Positions 47,263 to 57,459 of a stretch of 64,000 bases of DNA are shown piece after piece (within the stretch, counting starts at the first letter, position 1; each line of letters begins with the position of its first letter). Origin of the DNA: Streptomyces cellulosae (lineage in GTDB: Bacteria > Actinomycetota > Actinomycetes > Streptomycetales > Streptomycetaceae). The stretch is from positions 496,001-560,000 of the forward strand of contig NZ_JOEV01000002.1 in assembly GCF_000721105.1 (NCBI RefSeq). The letters run 5' to 3'. The notes below the pieces were generated by a model, which was not told the origin of the DNA, did not search any database, and was given only the letters and a program-made list of their open reading frames with translations. The position numbers were made by a program, and so were the translations under genes.

Positions 47263-48754
47263 TCAGAGCACTTCCTTCAGTTCACGATAGGTGGCCACGA
47301 GGGCGGCGGTGGAGGAGTCGAGACCGGGGACGTCCGCGCCCTCGGTGAGGGCCGGTTCGACGCGCTTGGCGAGGACCTTGCCGAGTTCGACGCCCCACTG
47401 GTCGAAGGAGTCGATGTTCCAGATCGCGCCCTGCACGAACACCTTGTGCTCGTAGAGGGCGATCAGCTGGCCGAGCACCGACGGGGTGAGGTCCTTCGCC
47501 AGGATCGTGGTCGTCGGGTGGTTGCCCTTGAACGTGCGGTGCGGGACCTGCTCCTCGGCCACACCCTCCGCGCGCACCTCGTCGGCGGTCTTGCCGAAGG
47601 CCAGCGCCTGCCCCTGCGCGAACAGGTTGGCCATCAACAGGTCGTGCTGCGCCTTGAGTTCGTCGCTCAGCTCGTCTACGGGACGGGCGAAGCCGATCAG
47701 GTCGGCCGGGATGAGCTTGGTGCCCTGGTGGATCAACTGGTAGTAGGCGTGCTGCCCGTTGGTGCCGGGCGTGCCCCACACCACCGGCCCGGTCTGCCAC
47801 TGCACCGGGTGGCCGTCACGGTCCACCGACTTGCCGTTGGACTCCATGTCCAGCTGCTGCAGGTACGCGGTGAACTTCGACAGGTAGTGGCTGTACGGCA
47901 GCACGGCGTGGCGGGCGCGTTGCGGAAGTGCTCGTCGACGATCCGGAAACCGTCGAGCATCTCCCGGAAACGGTCCGGGCCGATGGCGATCATCAGGGAC
48001 AGACCGATCGCCGAGTCGTGAAGTGCCGGGCGACCGCCTTCTCGTCGCCCCCGAGGCCCTTGAGGAGCCAGGTGCGCGCCGAGGTCGCGTTGGTGATCGT
48101 CTCGATGGTGGTGAACGTCTTGGACGCGACGATGAACAGGGTTTCCGCCGGGTCCAGGTCGCGCACGGCCTCGTGCAGGTCGGCGCCGTCCACGTTGGAC
48201 ACGAACCGGAAGGTCAACGAGCGGTCGGTGTACGCCCGCAGCGCCTCGTACGCCATCGCGGGACCGAGGTCGGAGCCGCCGATGCCGATGTTGACGACGT
48301 TGCGGATCCGCTTGCCGGTGTGGCCGGTCCACTCGCCGGAGCGCACCCGCCGGGCGAAGTCGCTCATCTGGTCGAGGACCGCGTGGACCTTGGGGACGAC
48401 GTTCTCACCGTCGACCTCGATCACCGCGCCCGCAGGGGCGCGCAGCGCGGTGTGCAGCACGGCCCGGTCCTCGGTGATGTTGATCTTCTCGCCGCGGAAC
48501 ATGGCGTCCCGCAGCCCGAACACGTCGGTGGCGGTGGCCAGTTCCTGCAGCAGCGCCAGCGTCTCGTCGGTGACCAGGTTCTTCGAGTAGTCGATACGCA
48601 GGTCTCCCACGCGTACGACATACCGCTCCGCGCGCCCGGAGTCCGACGCGAACAGGTCACGCAGATGCGCGTGCCACTCGGCGCGGTGGTCCTCCAGGGC
48701 CGCCCACTGAGGCCTGCGGGTGAGCTTGGGGGAATCGGAAACGGAGTCAGACAT
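47263..48754 (-). pseudogene. pgi: Glucose-6-phosphate isomerase gene broken by two internal deletions
   Basis: Reading in three frames gives a clear Pgi: 48754 to about 48019 ([12 protein letters not shown]... to [10 protein letters not shown]), about 48018 to 47915 ([20 protein letters not shown]... to RNAPA) and about 47914 to 47263 ([12 protein letters not shown]... to the end). At the first junction about 97 bp are missing (the normal DWVGGRYSY region), at the second about 70 bp (the LLGLLGIWYGNFHDAQS region). Adding both to the 1492 bp present gives 553 codons, the normal Pgi size. Both losses shift the frame, so no functional enzyme can be made unless these are assembly errors. The N-terminus overlaps the opcA stop by 8 bp. 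Confidence 0.85.
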
Positions 48755-49682
48755 GAGCAGGGATCTCCTTGGTGCCCTCGCCCTGCAGGGCGACGGCGTA
48801 CATCTCGTCCGCGTCGAGGCGCCGCAGCTCCTCGGCGATGAGTTCGGAGGTGGTGCGGACCTTCAGCGCGAGGGTGCGCGAGGGCTGGCCCGGCAGGGAC
48901 AGCGTGGCCAGCGGGCCCTCGGGGCGGTCGATGACGATCTCGCCGTTCGCGGTGCCCAGGCGCACGGCCGTGACCACCGGTCCGGCGGTGACGATCCGGT
49001 CGACGGTGACGCCGAGCCGGGCCTCCAGCCAGCGGGCCAGCAGTTCGGCGGCCGGGTTCTCCTCCTCGGCCTCCACCGCCGCCGAGGTCACCTTCACCCG
49101 TGCCTGGTCCAGGGCCGCGGCCAGCATCGAGCGCCACGGGGTCAGCCGGGTCCAGGCGAGGTCGGTGTCGCCGGGCGCGTAGGAGCGGACCCGGGCCTCC
49201 AGCACCTGGAGGGGGTTCCCGACGGCGTACAGGTCGGTGATCCGGCGCTGGGCCAGCGCGCCCAGCGGGTCCTTCGCCGGGTTCTCCGGGGCGTCCACCG
49301 GCCACCACACCACGACCGGGGCGTCCGGCAGCAGCAGCGGCAGGACGACGGAGTCGGCGTGGTCGGACACCTCGCCGTAGGTCCGCAGGATCACCGTCTC
49401 GCCGGTGCCGGCGTCGGCGCCCACCCGTACCTCGGCGTCGAGGCGGGACTGGGTGCGGTCGCGCGGGGTGCGGGCGTGCCGCTTGATGACGACCAGGGTG
49501 CGCGAGGGGTGCTCGTGCGAGGCCTCCTCGGCCGCCTTGATCGCGTCGTAGGCGTTCTCCTCGTCCGTGACGATCACCATCGTCAGGACCATGCCCACGG
49601 CGGGTGTGCCGATGGCGCGGCGACCCTGCACCAGCGCCTTGTTGATCTTGCTTGCCGTGGTGTCGGTCAGGTCGATCTTCAT
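48747..49682 (-). CDS. opcA: Glucose-6-phosphate dehydrogenase assembly protein
   Basis: The 311-residue protein has the OpcA pattern: [24 protein letters not shown] at the start, [13 protein letters not shown] [33 protein letters not shown] in the middle and [14 protein letters not shown]. OpcA associates with glucose-6-phosphate dehydrogenase and modulates its activity in actinomycetes and cyanobacteria. The start overlaps the zwf stop (ATGA), matching the usual zwf-opcA coupling. Confidence 0.92.
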   Translation of the reverse strand: MKIDLTDTTASKINKALVQGRRAIGTPAVGMVLTMVIVTDEENAYDAIKAAEEASHEHPSRTLVVIKRHARTPRDRTQSRLDAEVRVGADAGTGETVILRTYGEVSDHADSVVLPLLLPDAPVVVWWPVDAPENPAKDPLGALAQRRITDLYAVGNPLQVLEARVRSYAPGDTDLAWTRLTPWRSMLAAALDQARVKVTSAAVEAEEENPAAELLARWLEARLGVTVDRIVTAGPVVTAVRLGTANGEIVIDRPEGPLATLSLPGQPSRTLALKVRTTSELIAEELRRLDADEMYAVALQGEGTKEIPAHV

Positions 49683-51274
49683 GGCCTGCGCCAGCTCCTA
49701 CCGTCTCGTGCGAGCATCTCGTCCGCTTCCTCGGGTCCCCAGCTGCCCGACGCGTACTGCGCCGGCCTGCCGTGGTTCGCCCAGTACTCCTCGATCGGGT
49801 CGAGGATCTTCCAGGACTCTTCCACTTCCTGGTGGCGGGGGAACAGGTTGGCGTCGCCGAGGAGGACGTCCAGGATGAGGCGCTCGTACGCCTCCGGGCT
49901 GGACTCCGTGAACGACTCGCCGTAGGCGAAGTCCATCGACACGTCCCGGATCTCCATCGACGTGCCCGGCACCTTCGAACCGAAGCGGACCGTCATGCCC
50001 TCGTCCGGCTGGACCCGGATGACGATGGCGTTCTGGCCGAGCTCCTCGGTGGCGGTGGAGTCGAACGGGGAGTGCGGCGCCCGCTTGAAGACCACCGCGA
50101 TCTCGGTGACCCGGCGGCCCAGCCGCTTGCCGGTGCGCAGGTAGAAGGGGATGCCCGCCCAGCGGCGGTTGTCCACCTCCAGCTTGATGGCCGCGTACGT
50201 GTCCGTCTTGGACTGCGGGTCGATGCCCTCCTCCTGGAGGTACCCGGGCACCTTCGCGCCGCCCTGCCAGCCCTCCGCGTACTGCGCCAGCACGGTGTGC
50301 TCGCCGATGTTCTCCGGCAGCCGCACCGACTTGAGCACCTTGAGCTTCTCGGTGAGCAGCGACTCGGCGTCGAAGGCGATCGGCTCCTCCATGGCGGTGA
50401 GGGCCATGAGCTGGAGCAGGTGGTTCTGGATGACGTCACGGGCGGCGCCGATGCCGTCGTAATAGCCGGCGCGGCCGCCGATGCCGATGTCCTCGGCCAT
50501 CGTGATCTGTATGTGGTCGACGTACGACCGGTTCCACAGCGGCTCGTACATCTGGTTGGCGAAGCGGAGCGCCAGAATGTTCTGGACGGTCTCCTTGCCG
50601 AGGTAGTGGTCGATGCGGAACACCTGGTCCGGCTCGAACACGTCGTGCACGAGCGCGTTCAGCTCACGGGCGCTCGCCAGGTCCCGCCCGAACGGCTTCT
50701 CGATCACCGCACGCCGCCAGGACCCCTCCGGGGCGCTGGCGAGCCCGTGCTTCTTCAGCTGCCGGACGACCTTCGGGAAGAACTTCGGCGGTACGGAGAG
50801 ATAGAACGCGTAGTTGCCGCTCGTACCGCGCGACGCGTCCAACTCGTCGACGGCGGACCGCAGTTGCTTGAACGCGGTGTCGTCGTCGAAGTCACCGGGG
50901 ATGAACCGCATACCTTCGGAGAGCTGCTGCCAGACCTCCTCGCGGAACTCGGTGCGCGCGTGCTCGCGGACCGCGTCGTGCACGACCTGCGCGAAGTCCT
51001 GGTCCTCCCAGTCCCGGCGGGCGAACCCGAGGAGCGAGAAACCCGGGGGCAGCAGACCGCGGTTGGCGAGGTCGTAGACGGCCGGCATCAGCTTCTTGCG
51101 GGACAGGTCGCCGGTGACGCCGAAGATGACCAGACCCGACGGGCCGGCGATCCGGGGGAGCCGGCGGTCCTGCGGGTGGTGCAGCGGGTTGGACCAGTCG
51201 GCCGCCGGGAGGACGGGGACGGTCACCTCCGCCGCGGTCTCCTCCGTGGTCGTCTCGGAACGCTTCTTGCTCAT
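49679..51274 (-). CDS. zwf: Glucose-6-phosphate 1-dehydrogenase
   Basis: The ATG at 51274 ([12 protein letters not shown]) overlaps the tal stop as ATGA; upstream frame is shadow. The 531-residue protein has the nucleotide motif GVTGDLS (52-58) and the active-site signature RIDHYLGKE around residue 220, with [11 protein letters not shown] before it. It makes 6-phosphogluconolactone and NADPH, the committed step of the oxidative pentose-phosphate branch. About 25 extra N-terminal residues are polar. No 6-phosphogluconolactonase gene is in this operon. Confidence 0.93.
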   Translation of the reverse strand: MSKKRSETTTEETAAEVTVPVLPAADWSNPLHHPQDRRLPRIAGPSGLVIFGVTGDLSRKKLMPAVYDLANRGLLPPGFSLLGFARRDWEDQDFAQVVHDAVREHARTEFREEVWQQLSEGMRFIPGDFDDDTAFKQLRSAVDELDASRGTSGNYAFYLSVPPKFFPKVVRQLKKHGLASAPEGSWRRAVIEKPFGRDLASARELNALVHDVFEPDQVFRIDHYLGKETVQNILALRFANQMYEPLWNRSYVDHIQITMAEDIGIGGRAGYYDGIGAARDVIQNHLLQLMALTAMEEPIAFDAESLLTEKLKVLKSVRLPENIGEHTVLAQYAEGWQGGAKVPGYLQEEGIDPQSKTDTYAAIKLEVDNRRWAGIPFYLRTGKRLGRRVTEIAVVFKRAPHSPFDSTATEELGQNAIVIRVQPDEGMTVRFGSKVPGTSMEIRDVSMDFAYGESFTESSPEAYERLILDVLLGDANLFPRHQEVEESWKILDPIEEYWANHGRPAQYASGSWGPEEADEMLARDGRSWRRP

Positions 51275-52416
51275 TCCCCGTCCACTCCCTTGCTGTTCAG
51301 GGACTTCGTCACGGTGTTCAGCAGGTCCTGCCAGGCCGCCTCGAACTTGGCGACGCCCTCGTCCTCCAGCTGCTGGACGACCTCGTCGTAGGAGATCTGG
51401 AGCCGCTCCACGGCAGCGAGGTCGGCGCGGGCCTGGGAGTAGCCACCGGTGACGGTGTCGCCGGTGATGTCGCCGTGGTCGGCGGCGGCGTTCAGCGTGG
51501 CCTCCGGCATCGTGTTGACCGTGCCGGGCGCGACCAGCTCGTCGACGTACAGCGTGTCCTTGTACGCCGGGTCCTTCACGCCGGTGGAGGCCCACAGCGG
51601 ACGCTGCTTGGTGGCCCCGGCCCCGCCGAGGGCCGTCCAGCGCTCACCGGAGAAGACGCTCTCGTACGCCTCGTAGGCGAGCCGCGCGTTGGCGAGGGCG
51701 GCCTTCCCCTTCAGCGCGAGGGCCTCGTCCGTGCCGAGCAGCGTCAGCCGCTTGTCGATCTCGGAGTCGACGCGGGAGACGAAGAAGGAGGCCACGGAGT
51801 GGATCTGCGAGAGGTCCAGGCCCGCCTTCTGCGCCTTCTCCAGGCCCGCCAGGTAGGCGTCCATGACCTCGCCGTAGCGCTCCAGGGAGAAGATCAGGGT
51901 GACGTTGACGCTGATGCCGAGGCCGATGACCTCGGTGATCGCCGGGAGACCGGCCTTCGTCGCCGGGATCTTGATCATGACGTTGGGGCGGTCGACCAGC
52001 CAGGAGAGCTGCTTGGCCTCGGCGACGGTGGCCGCCGTGTCGTGCGCGAGGCGCGGGTCGACCTCGATGGAGACCCGGCCGTCCCGGCCGCCGGTCGCGT
52101 CGTACACGGGCCGCAGGATGTCGGCGGCGGCGCGGACGTCGGCGGTCGTCATCATGCGCACGGCCTCGTCGACCGTGACGCCCCGCACGGCGAGGTCGGT
52201 GAGCTGCTCCTCGTACCCCTCGCCGGAGCCGATGGCGGCCTGGAAGATCGACGGGTTGGTGGTGACACCCACCACGTGCTTCGTCGCGACGAGTTCGGCG
52301 AGGTTGCCGGACTCGATCCGCTTGCGCGACAGGTCGTCCAGCCAGATGGAGACGCCCTCGTCGGACAGGCGCTCGAGTGGTTCCGCGGGCGCGGTTGCTT
52401 CGGACACTGTGATCAT
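51271..52416 (-). CDS. tal: Transaldolase
   Basis: The ATG at 52416 ([17 protein letters not shown]) gives 381 residues, the actinomycete transaldolase length; the longer frame to 52572 overlaps the intergenic and tkt region and is not used. The Schiff-base lysine is K149 in NVMIKIPAT, and [13 protein letters not shown] and the [13 protein letters not shown] strand are typical. It transfers a dihydroxyacetone unit between sedoheptulose 7-phosphate and glyceraldehyde 3-phosphate. It lies 19 bp after tkt. Confidence 0.93.
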   Translation of the reverse strand: MITVSEATAPAEPLERLSDEGVSIWLDDLSRKRIESGNLAELVATKHVVGVTTNPSIFQAAIGSGEGYEEQLTDLAVRGVTVDEAVRMMTTADVRAAADILRPVYDATGGRDGRVSIEVDPRLAHDTAATVAEAKQLSWLVDRPNVMIKIPATKAGLPAITEVIGLGISVNVTLIFSLERYGEVMDAYLAGLEKAQKAGLDLSQIHSVASFFVSRVDSEIDKRLTLLGTDEALALKGKAALANARLAYEAYESVFSGERWTALGGAGATKQRPLWASTGVKDPAYKDTLYVDELVAPGTVNTMPEATLNAAADHGDITGDTVTGGYSQARADLAAVERLQISYDEVVQQLEDEGVAKFEAAWQDLLNTVTKSLNSKGVDGE

Positions 52417-52435
52417 CTTCTTTCGGGCGATCGGA

Positions 52436-54511
52436 TCAACCGCGGGCGGCGGTAAGGGATTCCCTGGCTGCGGCGGCGACGTTCTCGGCGGTGAAGCCGA
52501 ATTCGGCGAACAGGACCTTCGCGTCGGCGGAGGCGCCGAAGTGTTCGAGGGAGACGATGCGTCCCGCGTCACCCACGAACCGGTACCACGTCAGACCGAT
52601 CCCGGCCTCGACCGCGACACGGGCCTTCACGGACGGCGGCAGGACGCTGTCGCGGTACTCCCGCGGCTGCTGCTCGAACCACTCCACGGACGGCATCGAC
52701 ACCACGCGGGTGCCGACCCCCTCGGCCTCCAGCGCCTCCCGCGCGGCGACGGCGAGCTGCACCTCGGAGCCGGTGGCGATCAGGACGACGTCCGGGGTCT
52801 GCTTCGAGGAGTCCTTCAGGACGTAACCCCCCTTCGCCGCATCCGGGTTGGGCGCGTAGGTCGGCACGCCCTGGCGGGTGAGCGCGAGGCCGTGCGGAGC
52901 CGGGTCGGTGGCGTGCCGCCTGAGGATCTCGGCCCAGGCGATCGCGGTCTCGTTGGCGTCGGCCGGACGGACGATGTTCAGGCCCGGAATGGCGCGCAGG
53001 GACGCGAGGTGCTCGACCGGCTGGTGGGTGGGGCCGTCCTCGCCCAGGCCGATGGAGTCGTGCGTCCAGACGTACGTCACGGGCAGCTGCATCAGCGCGG
53101 AGAGACGGACGGCGTTGCGCATGTAGTCGGAGAACACCAGGAAGGTGCCGCCGTAGACGCGGGTGTTGCCGTGCAGGGCGATGCCGTTCATCTCCGCGGC
53201 CATGGAGTGCTCGCGGATGCCGAAGTGGATGGTGCGGCCGTACGGGTCGGCCTCCGGCAGCGGGTTGCCCTTCGGCAGGAAGGAACTGGTCTTGTCGATG
53301 GTGGTGTTGTTCGAGCCGGCCAGGTCGGCGGAGCCGCCCCACAGCTCGGGGAGGACCGCGCCGAGCGCCTGCAGCACCTTGCCGGAGGCGGCACGGGTGG
53401 CGACCGCCTTGCCCTCCTCGAAGACCGGGACCTTCTCCTCCCAGCCCTCGGGCAGCTGACCGGCGACGATCCGGTCGAACAGCTTCGCCCGCTCCGGCTG
53501 GGCCCCGCGCCACTTGTCGATCTGCTTGTCCCAGGCGGCGTGCGCCTCGGCACCCCGGTCCAGGGCCTGGCGGGTGTGGGTGAGGACCTCGTCGGAGACC
53601 TCGAAGCTCTTGTCGGGGTCGAAGCCGAGGACGCGCTTGGTGGCGGCGACCTCGTCCGCGCCGAGCGCGGAGCCGTGCGCGGCCTCGGTGTTCCGGGCGT
53701 TGGGCGCGGGCCAGGCGATGATCGTGCGCATCGCGATGATCGACGGCCGCTCGGTCTCGGCCTGCGCGGCCCGCAGTGCCGCGTACAGGGCGTGGACGTC
53801 GATGTCGCCGTCCTCGCCGGGCTCGATCCGCTGCACGTGCCAGCCGTAGGCCTCGTACCGCTTCAGCACGTCCTCGGAGAACGCGGTCGCGGTGTCACCC
53901 TCGATGGAGATGTGGTTGTCGTCGTAGACGAAGACGAGGTTGCCGAGCTTCTGGTGGCCGGCCAGCGAGGAGGCCTCGGCGGAGATGCCCTCCTCCAGGT
54001 CGCCGTCGGAGACGATTCCCCAGATGGTGTGGTCGAAGGGGGAGGCGCCCTCGGGGGCCTCCGGGTCGAACAGACCGCGCTCGTAGCGGGCGGCCATCGC
54101 CATGCCCACCGCGTTGGCGACGCCCTGGCCGAGCGGCCCGGTCGTCGTCTCGACGCCCGCCGTGTGGCCGTACTCGGGATGCCCGGGCGTCTTCGAACCA
54201 TGGGTCCTGAAGGCCTTCAGGTCGTCGAGCTCCAGCTCGTAACCGGCGAGGTACAGCTGCGTGTAGAGGGTGAGCGAGGTGTGCCCGGGGGAGAGCACGA
54301 AGCGGTCACGGCCCGTCCACTCCGGGTCGGCCGGATCGTGGCGCATCACCTTCTGAAAGATCGTGTACGCGGCCGGGGCCAGACTCATCGCGGTGCCGGG
54401 GTGGCCGTTGCCCACCCGCTGGACGGCATCCGCCGCCAGAAGGCGGGCGGTGTCGACGGCACGCCGGTCGAGTTCGGTCCATTCGAAGCTGTCCGGTGTC
54501 TGCGTGCTCAT
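52436..54511 (-). CDS. tkt: Transketolase
   Basis: The ATG at 54511 ([11 protein letters not shown]) is 10 nt behind GAGGA; a TTG six bases upstream is possible. The 691-residue protein has the transketolase marks: [19 protein letters not shown], the ThDP motif beginning [18 protein letters not shown], and [23 protein letters not shown]. It shuttles two-carbon units and opens the operon tkt-tal-zwf-opcA-pgi-gnd-phosphatase. The promoter region is shared with a divergent AraC-family gene and contains a 17-bp palindrome. Confidence 0.93.
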   Translation of the reverse strand: MSTQTPDSFEWTELDRRAVDTARLLAADAVQRVGNGHPGTAMSLAPAAYTIFQKVMRHDPADPEWTGRDRFVLSPGHTSLTLYTQLYLAGYELELDDLKAFRTHGSKTPGHPEYGHTAGVETTTGPLGQGVANAVGMAMAARYERGLFDPEAPEGASPFDHTIWGIVSDGDLEEGISAEASSLAGHQKLGNLVFVYDDNHISIEGDTATAFSEDVLKRYEAYGWHVQRIEPGEDGDIDVHALYAALRAAQAETERPSIIAMRTIIAWPAPNARNTEAAHGSALGADEVAATKRVLGFDPDKSFEVSDEVLTHTRQALDRGAEAHAAWDKQIDKWRGAQPERAKLFDRIVAGQLPEGWEEKVPVFEEGKAVATRAASGKVLQALGAVLPELWGGSADLAGSNNTTIDKTSSFLPKGNPLPEADPYGRTIHFGIREHSMAAEMNGIALHGNTRVYGGTFLVFSDYMRNAVRLSALMQLPVTYVWTHDSIGLGEDGPTHQPVEHLASLRAIPGLNIVRPADANETAIAWAEILRRHATDPAPHGLALTRQGVPTYAPNPDAAKGGYVLKDSSKQTPDVVLIATGSEVQLAVAAREALEAEGVGTRVVSMPSVEWFEQQPREYRDSVLPPSVKARVAVEAGIGLTWYRFVGDAGRIVSLEHFGASADAKVLFAEFGFTAENVAAAARESLTAARG

Positions 54512-54563
54512 CTTCAAGAAATCCTCGATCGGAGCGGGATGGCTGGTCTGACGTGTTCAAACT

Positions 54564-54580
54564 TAAAAGTCTGACTTTTA
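54564..54580. promoter_or_regulatory. 17-bp perfect palindrome between tkt and the AraC gene
   Basis: TAAAAGTCTGACTTTTA has perfect 8-bp arms around one base. It is the only AT-rich patch in the 146-bp divergent region and lies 53 bp upstream of the tkt start. It is an excellent operator candidate for the pentose-phosphate operon, the AraC gene or both. Confidence 0.65.
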
Positions 54581-54657
54581 CGGGGGAAGGTCGCGGTGTG
54601 TCAGCCTGTGGTGAAAGTGGGACACAGGGCGGGCGATCGAGGCGGCACGAGAAGGAC

Positions 54658-55563
54658 ATGGTGGACAGAACCATCCAAGCCGGAGACGGTGGCGGCGGTA
54701 TTGACGCGATCAGAACGTTCCCCTTCCCGGTCGAGCTGAGCGTCGGCGGCGTCGGCATGCAGGTCGGCCCCATGGGAACGGGCCGTACCTGGCTCGCCGA
54801 CGCGCCCCTGCACCGCGTCCACCGCATCGACTTCCACGTCGTGATGCTCTTCGACGACGGCCCCGTACCGCACATGATCGACTTCGCCGAGTACGAGGCG
54901 ACGGCCGGTGACCTGCTGTGGATCCGCCCGGGGCAGGTCCACCGCTTCTCGCGTACGTGCGAGTACCGCGGAACCGTGCTGACCATGCAACCCGGCTTCC
55001 TGCCCCGCTCGACGGTCGAGGCCACCGGCCTGTACCGCTACGACCTGCCGCCCCTGCTGCGCCCCGACGAGGCGCAGCGGGGCGGCCTCAGACCGGCCCT
55101 CGCCCAACTCCAGCGCGAGTACGAGGACACCACGACGCTTCCGCTGAGCCTGCACACAGCGGTCCTGCGGCACTCGCTCTCGGCGTTCCTGATCCGCCTG
55201 GCCCACCTGGCGGCCAGTTCCGCGGAGGCCGCCAGGCGGCAGTCGGACACCACCTTCACCCTCTTCCGGGACGCGGTCGAGAAGGGCTTCGCCACCAACC
55301 ACAGCGTCAGCGCCTACGCCGACGCCCTCGGCTACTCCCGCCGCACGCTTGTGCGCGCGGTCCGCGCCGCCACCGGCGAGACACCCAAGGGCTTCATCGA
55401 CAAGCGCGTCATCCTGGAGGCCAAGCGCCTGCTGGCCCACACGGACATGCCCATCGGCAGGATCGGCGCGGCGGTGGGCTTCCCGGACGCGGCGAACTTC
55501 TCCAAGTTCTTCCAGCAGCACACGGAGATGACGCCGGCGGGGTTCCGGGCGGAGCTGCGCTGA
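54658..55563 (+). CDS. AraC-family transcriptional regulator
   Basis: The 301-residue protein has a cupin-type N-terminal sensor (FHVVMLFDDGPVPHMIDF, then GDLLWIRPGQVHRFS) and a C-terminal double HTH (SVSAYADALGYSRRTLVRAVRAATGETPKGF and IGRIGAAVGFPDAANFSKFFQQHTEMTP; each quoted in part). ATG 54658 or GTG 54661 may start it, next to GAAGGA. It is divergent from the pentose-phosphate operon and ends at a very strong terminator. It may control that operon or itself; AraC proteins usually bind direct repeats, so the nearby palindrome may belong to another regulator. Confidence 0.85.
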   Translation: MVDRTIQAGDGGGGIDAIRTFPFPVELSVGGVGMQVGPMGTGRTWLADAPLHRVHRIDFHVVMLFDDGPVPHMIDFAEYEATAGDLLWIRPGQVHRFSRTCEYRGTVLTMQPGFLPRSTVEATGLYRYDLPPLLRPDEAQRGGLRPALAQLQREYEDTTTLPLSLHTAVLRHSLSAFLIRLAHLAASSAEAARRQSDTTFTLFRDAVEKGFATNHSVSAYADALGYSRRTLVRAVRAATGETPKGFIDKRVILEAKRLLAHTDMPIGRIGAAVGFPDAANFSKFFQQHTEMTPAGFRAELR

Positions 55564-55566
55564 GCG

Positions 55567-55624
55567 CCGTCGGCACGGGAGAGGGGCTCCACGCACGCGT
55601 GGAGCCCCTCTCCCGTGCCGACGG
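55567..55624. terminator. Very long perfect bidirectional terminator
   Basis: Arms of 28 bp (55567-55594 and 55597-55624) pair without a mismatch; the left arm begins CCGTCGGCACGGGAGAGGGG. It fills nearly the whole 61-bp space between the convergent AraC and GH16 genes and would stop transcription from both sides. Confidence 0.9.
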
Positions 55625-57025
55625 TCAGTGACCGAAGGTGAACCAGTTCAGGTTCACGAAGTCGGCGGGCTGGCCGCTGGTGAAGGTGAGGTAGACGTCG
55701 TGGGTCCCGGTCACCGCGCTGATGTTGGCCGGGACCGTCTTCCAGGACTGCCAGCCGCCCGTGCCGGCGATCGAGAAGCTGCCGACGGGGGTGGCGGTAC
55801 GGCTGTCCAGGCGGACCTCGACCAGTCCGCTGACGCCGGCCGCCGCGCCGCTCGCCACCCGGGCGGAGAACTGCCTGGCCGCCGTGGAGCCGAAGTCGAC
55901 GCCCTTGTAGAGGGCCCAGTCACCGTTGGCCAGGGAGCCGATGTTCTGGCCGCCGCCGGTGTCGGAGGTGGTCTCGGTGGTCGTGCCGGACTGGGTGTCG
56001 TAGGACTCGGCCTGGACGGTGCCGTAGGCGTCACGGTTGCCGGACGGCGGGGGAGTGGTGCCGCCGCCGCTCGACGACAGCACCTGGACGTAGTCGACGG
56101 TCATCGGCACCCCGGAGCGTGTGTCCGCGTCCAGGCCGCCGCCGAACGCGTCCGGGAACGCGCCGCCCATCGCCACGTTCAGGATGATGAAGAAACCGTG
56201 GTTCGTGGCGTTCGACCAGGTCGCCGCGTCCACCTGACTGGCCGTGACCGTGTGGTAGGTGACGCCGTCGACGGAGAAACGGATCGCCTCCGGGCTCGCC
56301 GAGCGGTCCCACTCCATCGCGTAGGTGTGGAAGGCGGACTGACAGGTGCTCCCCGGGCAGGCGGTGGAGTTGCCGAGGCCCGTCGTCTCGTTGCACGGGC
56401 CGCCCGGATTGGTGCCGCAGTGCATCGTCGCCCACACGGTGTTGCGGCCCTGGACGTTCTCCATGATGTCCAGCTCGCCGACGCCCGGCCAGTTCTGGTA
56501 GTTGCCCCGGTAGGGCGCGCCCAGCATCCAGAACGCGGGCCAGTAGCCCTCGGCGGCGGTGCCGGTGACGTTCGGCATCTGGATGCGGGCCTCGACGCGC
56601 AGCTTGCCGCCGGACGGGGGCTGGAAGTCGGTGCGGTTGCTCTCGATGCGGCCCGAGGTCCAGCGGCCGGCCGCGTCGCGCAGCGGGGTGATGCGGAGGT
56701 TGCCGGTGCCGTCGAGTGAGACGTTGCTCGTGCTGTCGGTCATCGTCTCGACCTCGCCGGTGCCCCAGTTGGCGGGCCCGCCCGGATACGAGGTCCCGGT
56801 GTCGTACCGCCAGTTGGCGGTGCTGACGCCGGTGCCCGCCGCGCCGTTGAAATCGTCGAGGAAGACCTGCGTCCAGCCCGCCGGGGGCGTGGGCGCGGAG
56901 GCGTTCGCGGAGGGGGAGGCGACCGTGGCGGCCGCCGCCGCGAGGCCGAGGGTGCTGACGACGGCGACGAGCGCCCGCCGCAGCGGGCGCCGCCGTCTGC
57001 GGAGTGTGCCGGAGGTGTCACTCAT
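55625..57025 (-). CDS. Secreted GH16 endo-beta-1,3-glucanase with C-terminal CBM6
   Basis: The ATG at 57025 (MSDTSGTLRRRRRPLRR) opens a 466-residue protein with an arginine-rich n-region, a hydrophobic core and likely cleavage near ANASA (39-43). The GH16 catalytic motif is GELDIMEN with nucleophile E184 and acid/base E189; EGYWPAFWMLG precedes it. After a PPPSG linker (about 330) a CBM6 module follows (VQAESYDTQSG to the end). It would hydrolyse laminarin or fungal cell-wall glucan outside the cell. The longer upstream frame exists only because the adjoining repeat is free of stops. A LacI-type palindrome lies 76 bp upstream. Confidence 0.9.
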   Translation of the reverse strand: MSDTSGTLRRRRRPLRRALVAVVSTLGLAAAAATVASPSANASAPTPPAGWTQVFLDDFNGAAGTGVSTANWRYDTGTSYPGGPANWGTGEVETMTDSTSNVSLDGTGNLRITPLRDAAGRWTSGRIESNRTDFQPPSGGKLRVEARIQMPNVTGTAAEGYWPAFWMLGAPYRGNYQNWPGVGELDIMENVQGRNTVWATMHCGTNPGGPCNETTGLGNSTACPGSTCQSAFHTYAMEWDRSASPEAIRFSVDGVTYHTVTASQVDAATWSNATNHGFFIILNVAMGGAFPDAFGGGLDADTRSGVPMTVDYVQVLSSSGGGTTPPPSGNRDAYGTVQAESYDTQSGTTTETTSDTGGGQNIGSLANGDWALYKGVDFGSTAARQFSARVASGAAAGVSGLVEVRLDSRTATPVGSFSIAGTGGWQSWKTVPANISAVTGTHDVYLTFTSGQPADFVNLNWFTFGH

Positions 57026-57100
57026 GGGGGGCCTCTCGGGTGCGGGTGCGGGGTGAATGTGCGGGTGCGGGGGTGCCTTCGAGAGCCCTGCCCGACGTCT

Positions 57101-57114
57101 TGAGAGCGCTCTCA
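57101..57114. promoter_or_regulatory. LacI-family operator (CebR-like) of the glucanase gene
   Basis: TGAGAGCGCTCTCA is a perfect 14-bp palindrome sharing GAGCGCTC with the Streptomyces CebR box (TGGGAGCGCTCCCA, from memory). It lies 76-89 bp upstream of the glucanase start and suggests induction by glucan oligosaccharides. Confidence 0.7.
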
Positions 57115-57190
57115 GCGCCGCCAATGTGCTCCTCGTCACTCCGGTCGTCAAGAGTTGAAGCAGGGAAAGTGCTTCCGCCGCAGGTGAGTT

Positions 57191-57430
57191 CAACCGGATC
57201 CGCCGCCACCGCCCCGCGTGCAACCGGATCCGCCGCCACCGCCCCGCGTGCAACCGGATCCGCCGCCACGGCCCCGCGTGCAACCGGATCCGCCGGCACC
57301 GCCCCGCGTGCAACCGGATCCGCCGGCACCGCCCCGCGTGCAACCGGATCCGCCGCCACCGCCCCGCGTGCAACCGGAACCGCCGCCACCGCCCCGCCTG
57401 CAACCGGAACCGCCGCCACCGCCCCGCCTG
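57191..57430. repeat. 30-bp minisatellite, eight full copies
   Basis: Eight head-to-tail units of 30 bp start every 30 bp from 57191; the unit begins CAACCGGATCCGCCGCCACC. Units 3, 4-5 and 7-8 carry single-base variants, and a degenerating tail of CCCCG repeats runs to about 57460. Because 30 is a multiple of 3 and the unit contains no stop, several frames stay open across it, which creates false long ORFs joining the IclR and glucanase genes. The region 57026-57459 contains no other gene. Confidence 0.95.
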
Positions 57431-57459
57431 CAACCGCCCCGCCCCGCCCCGCCCCGCTC

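Noticed and set aside
57191..57430. Regular 30-bp repeats resembling a CRISPR array
   Set aside because: The units are head to tail with no spacers and no cas genes are present; it is a minisatellite.
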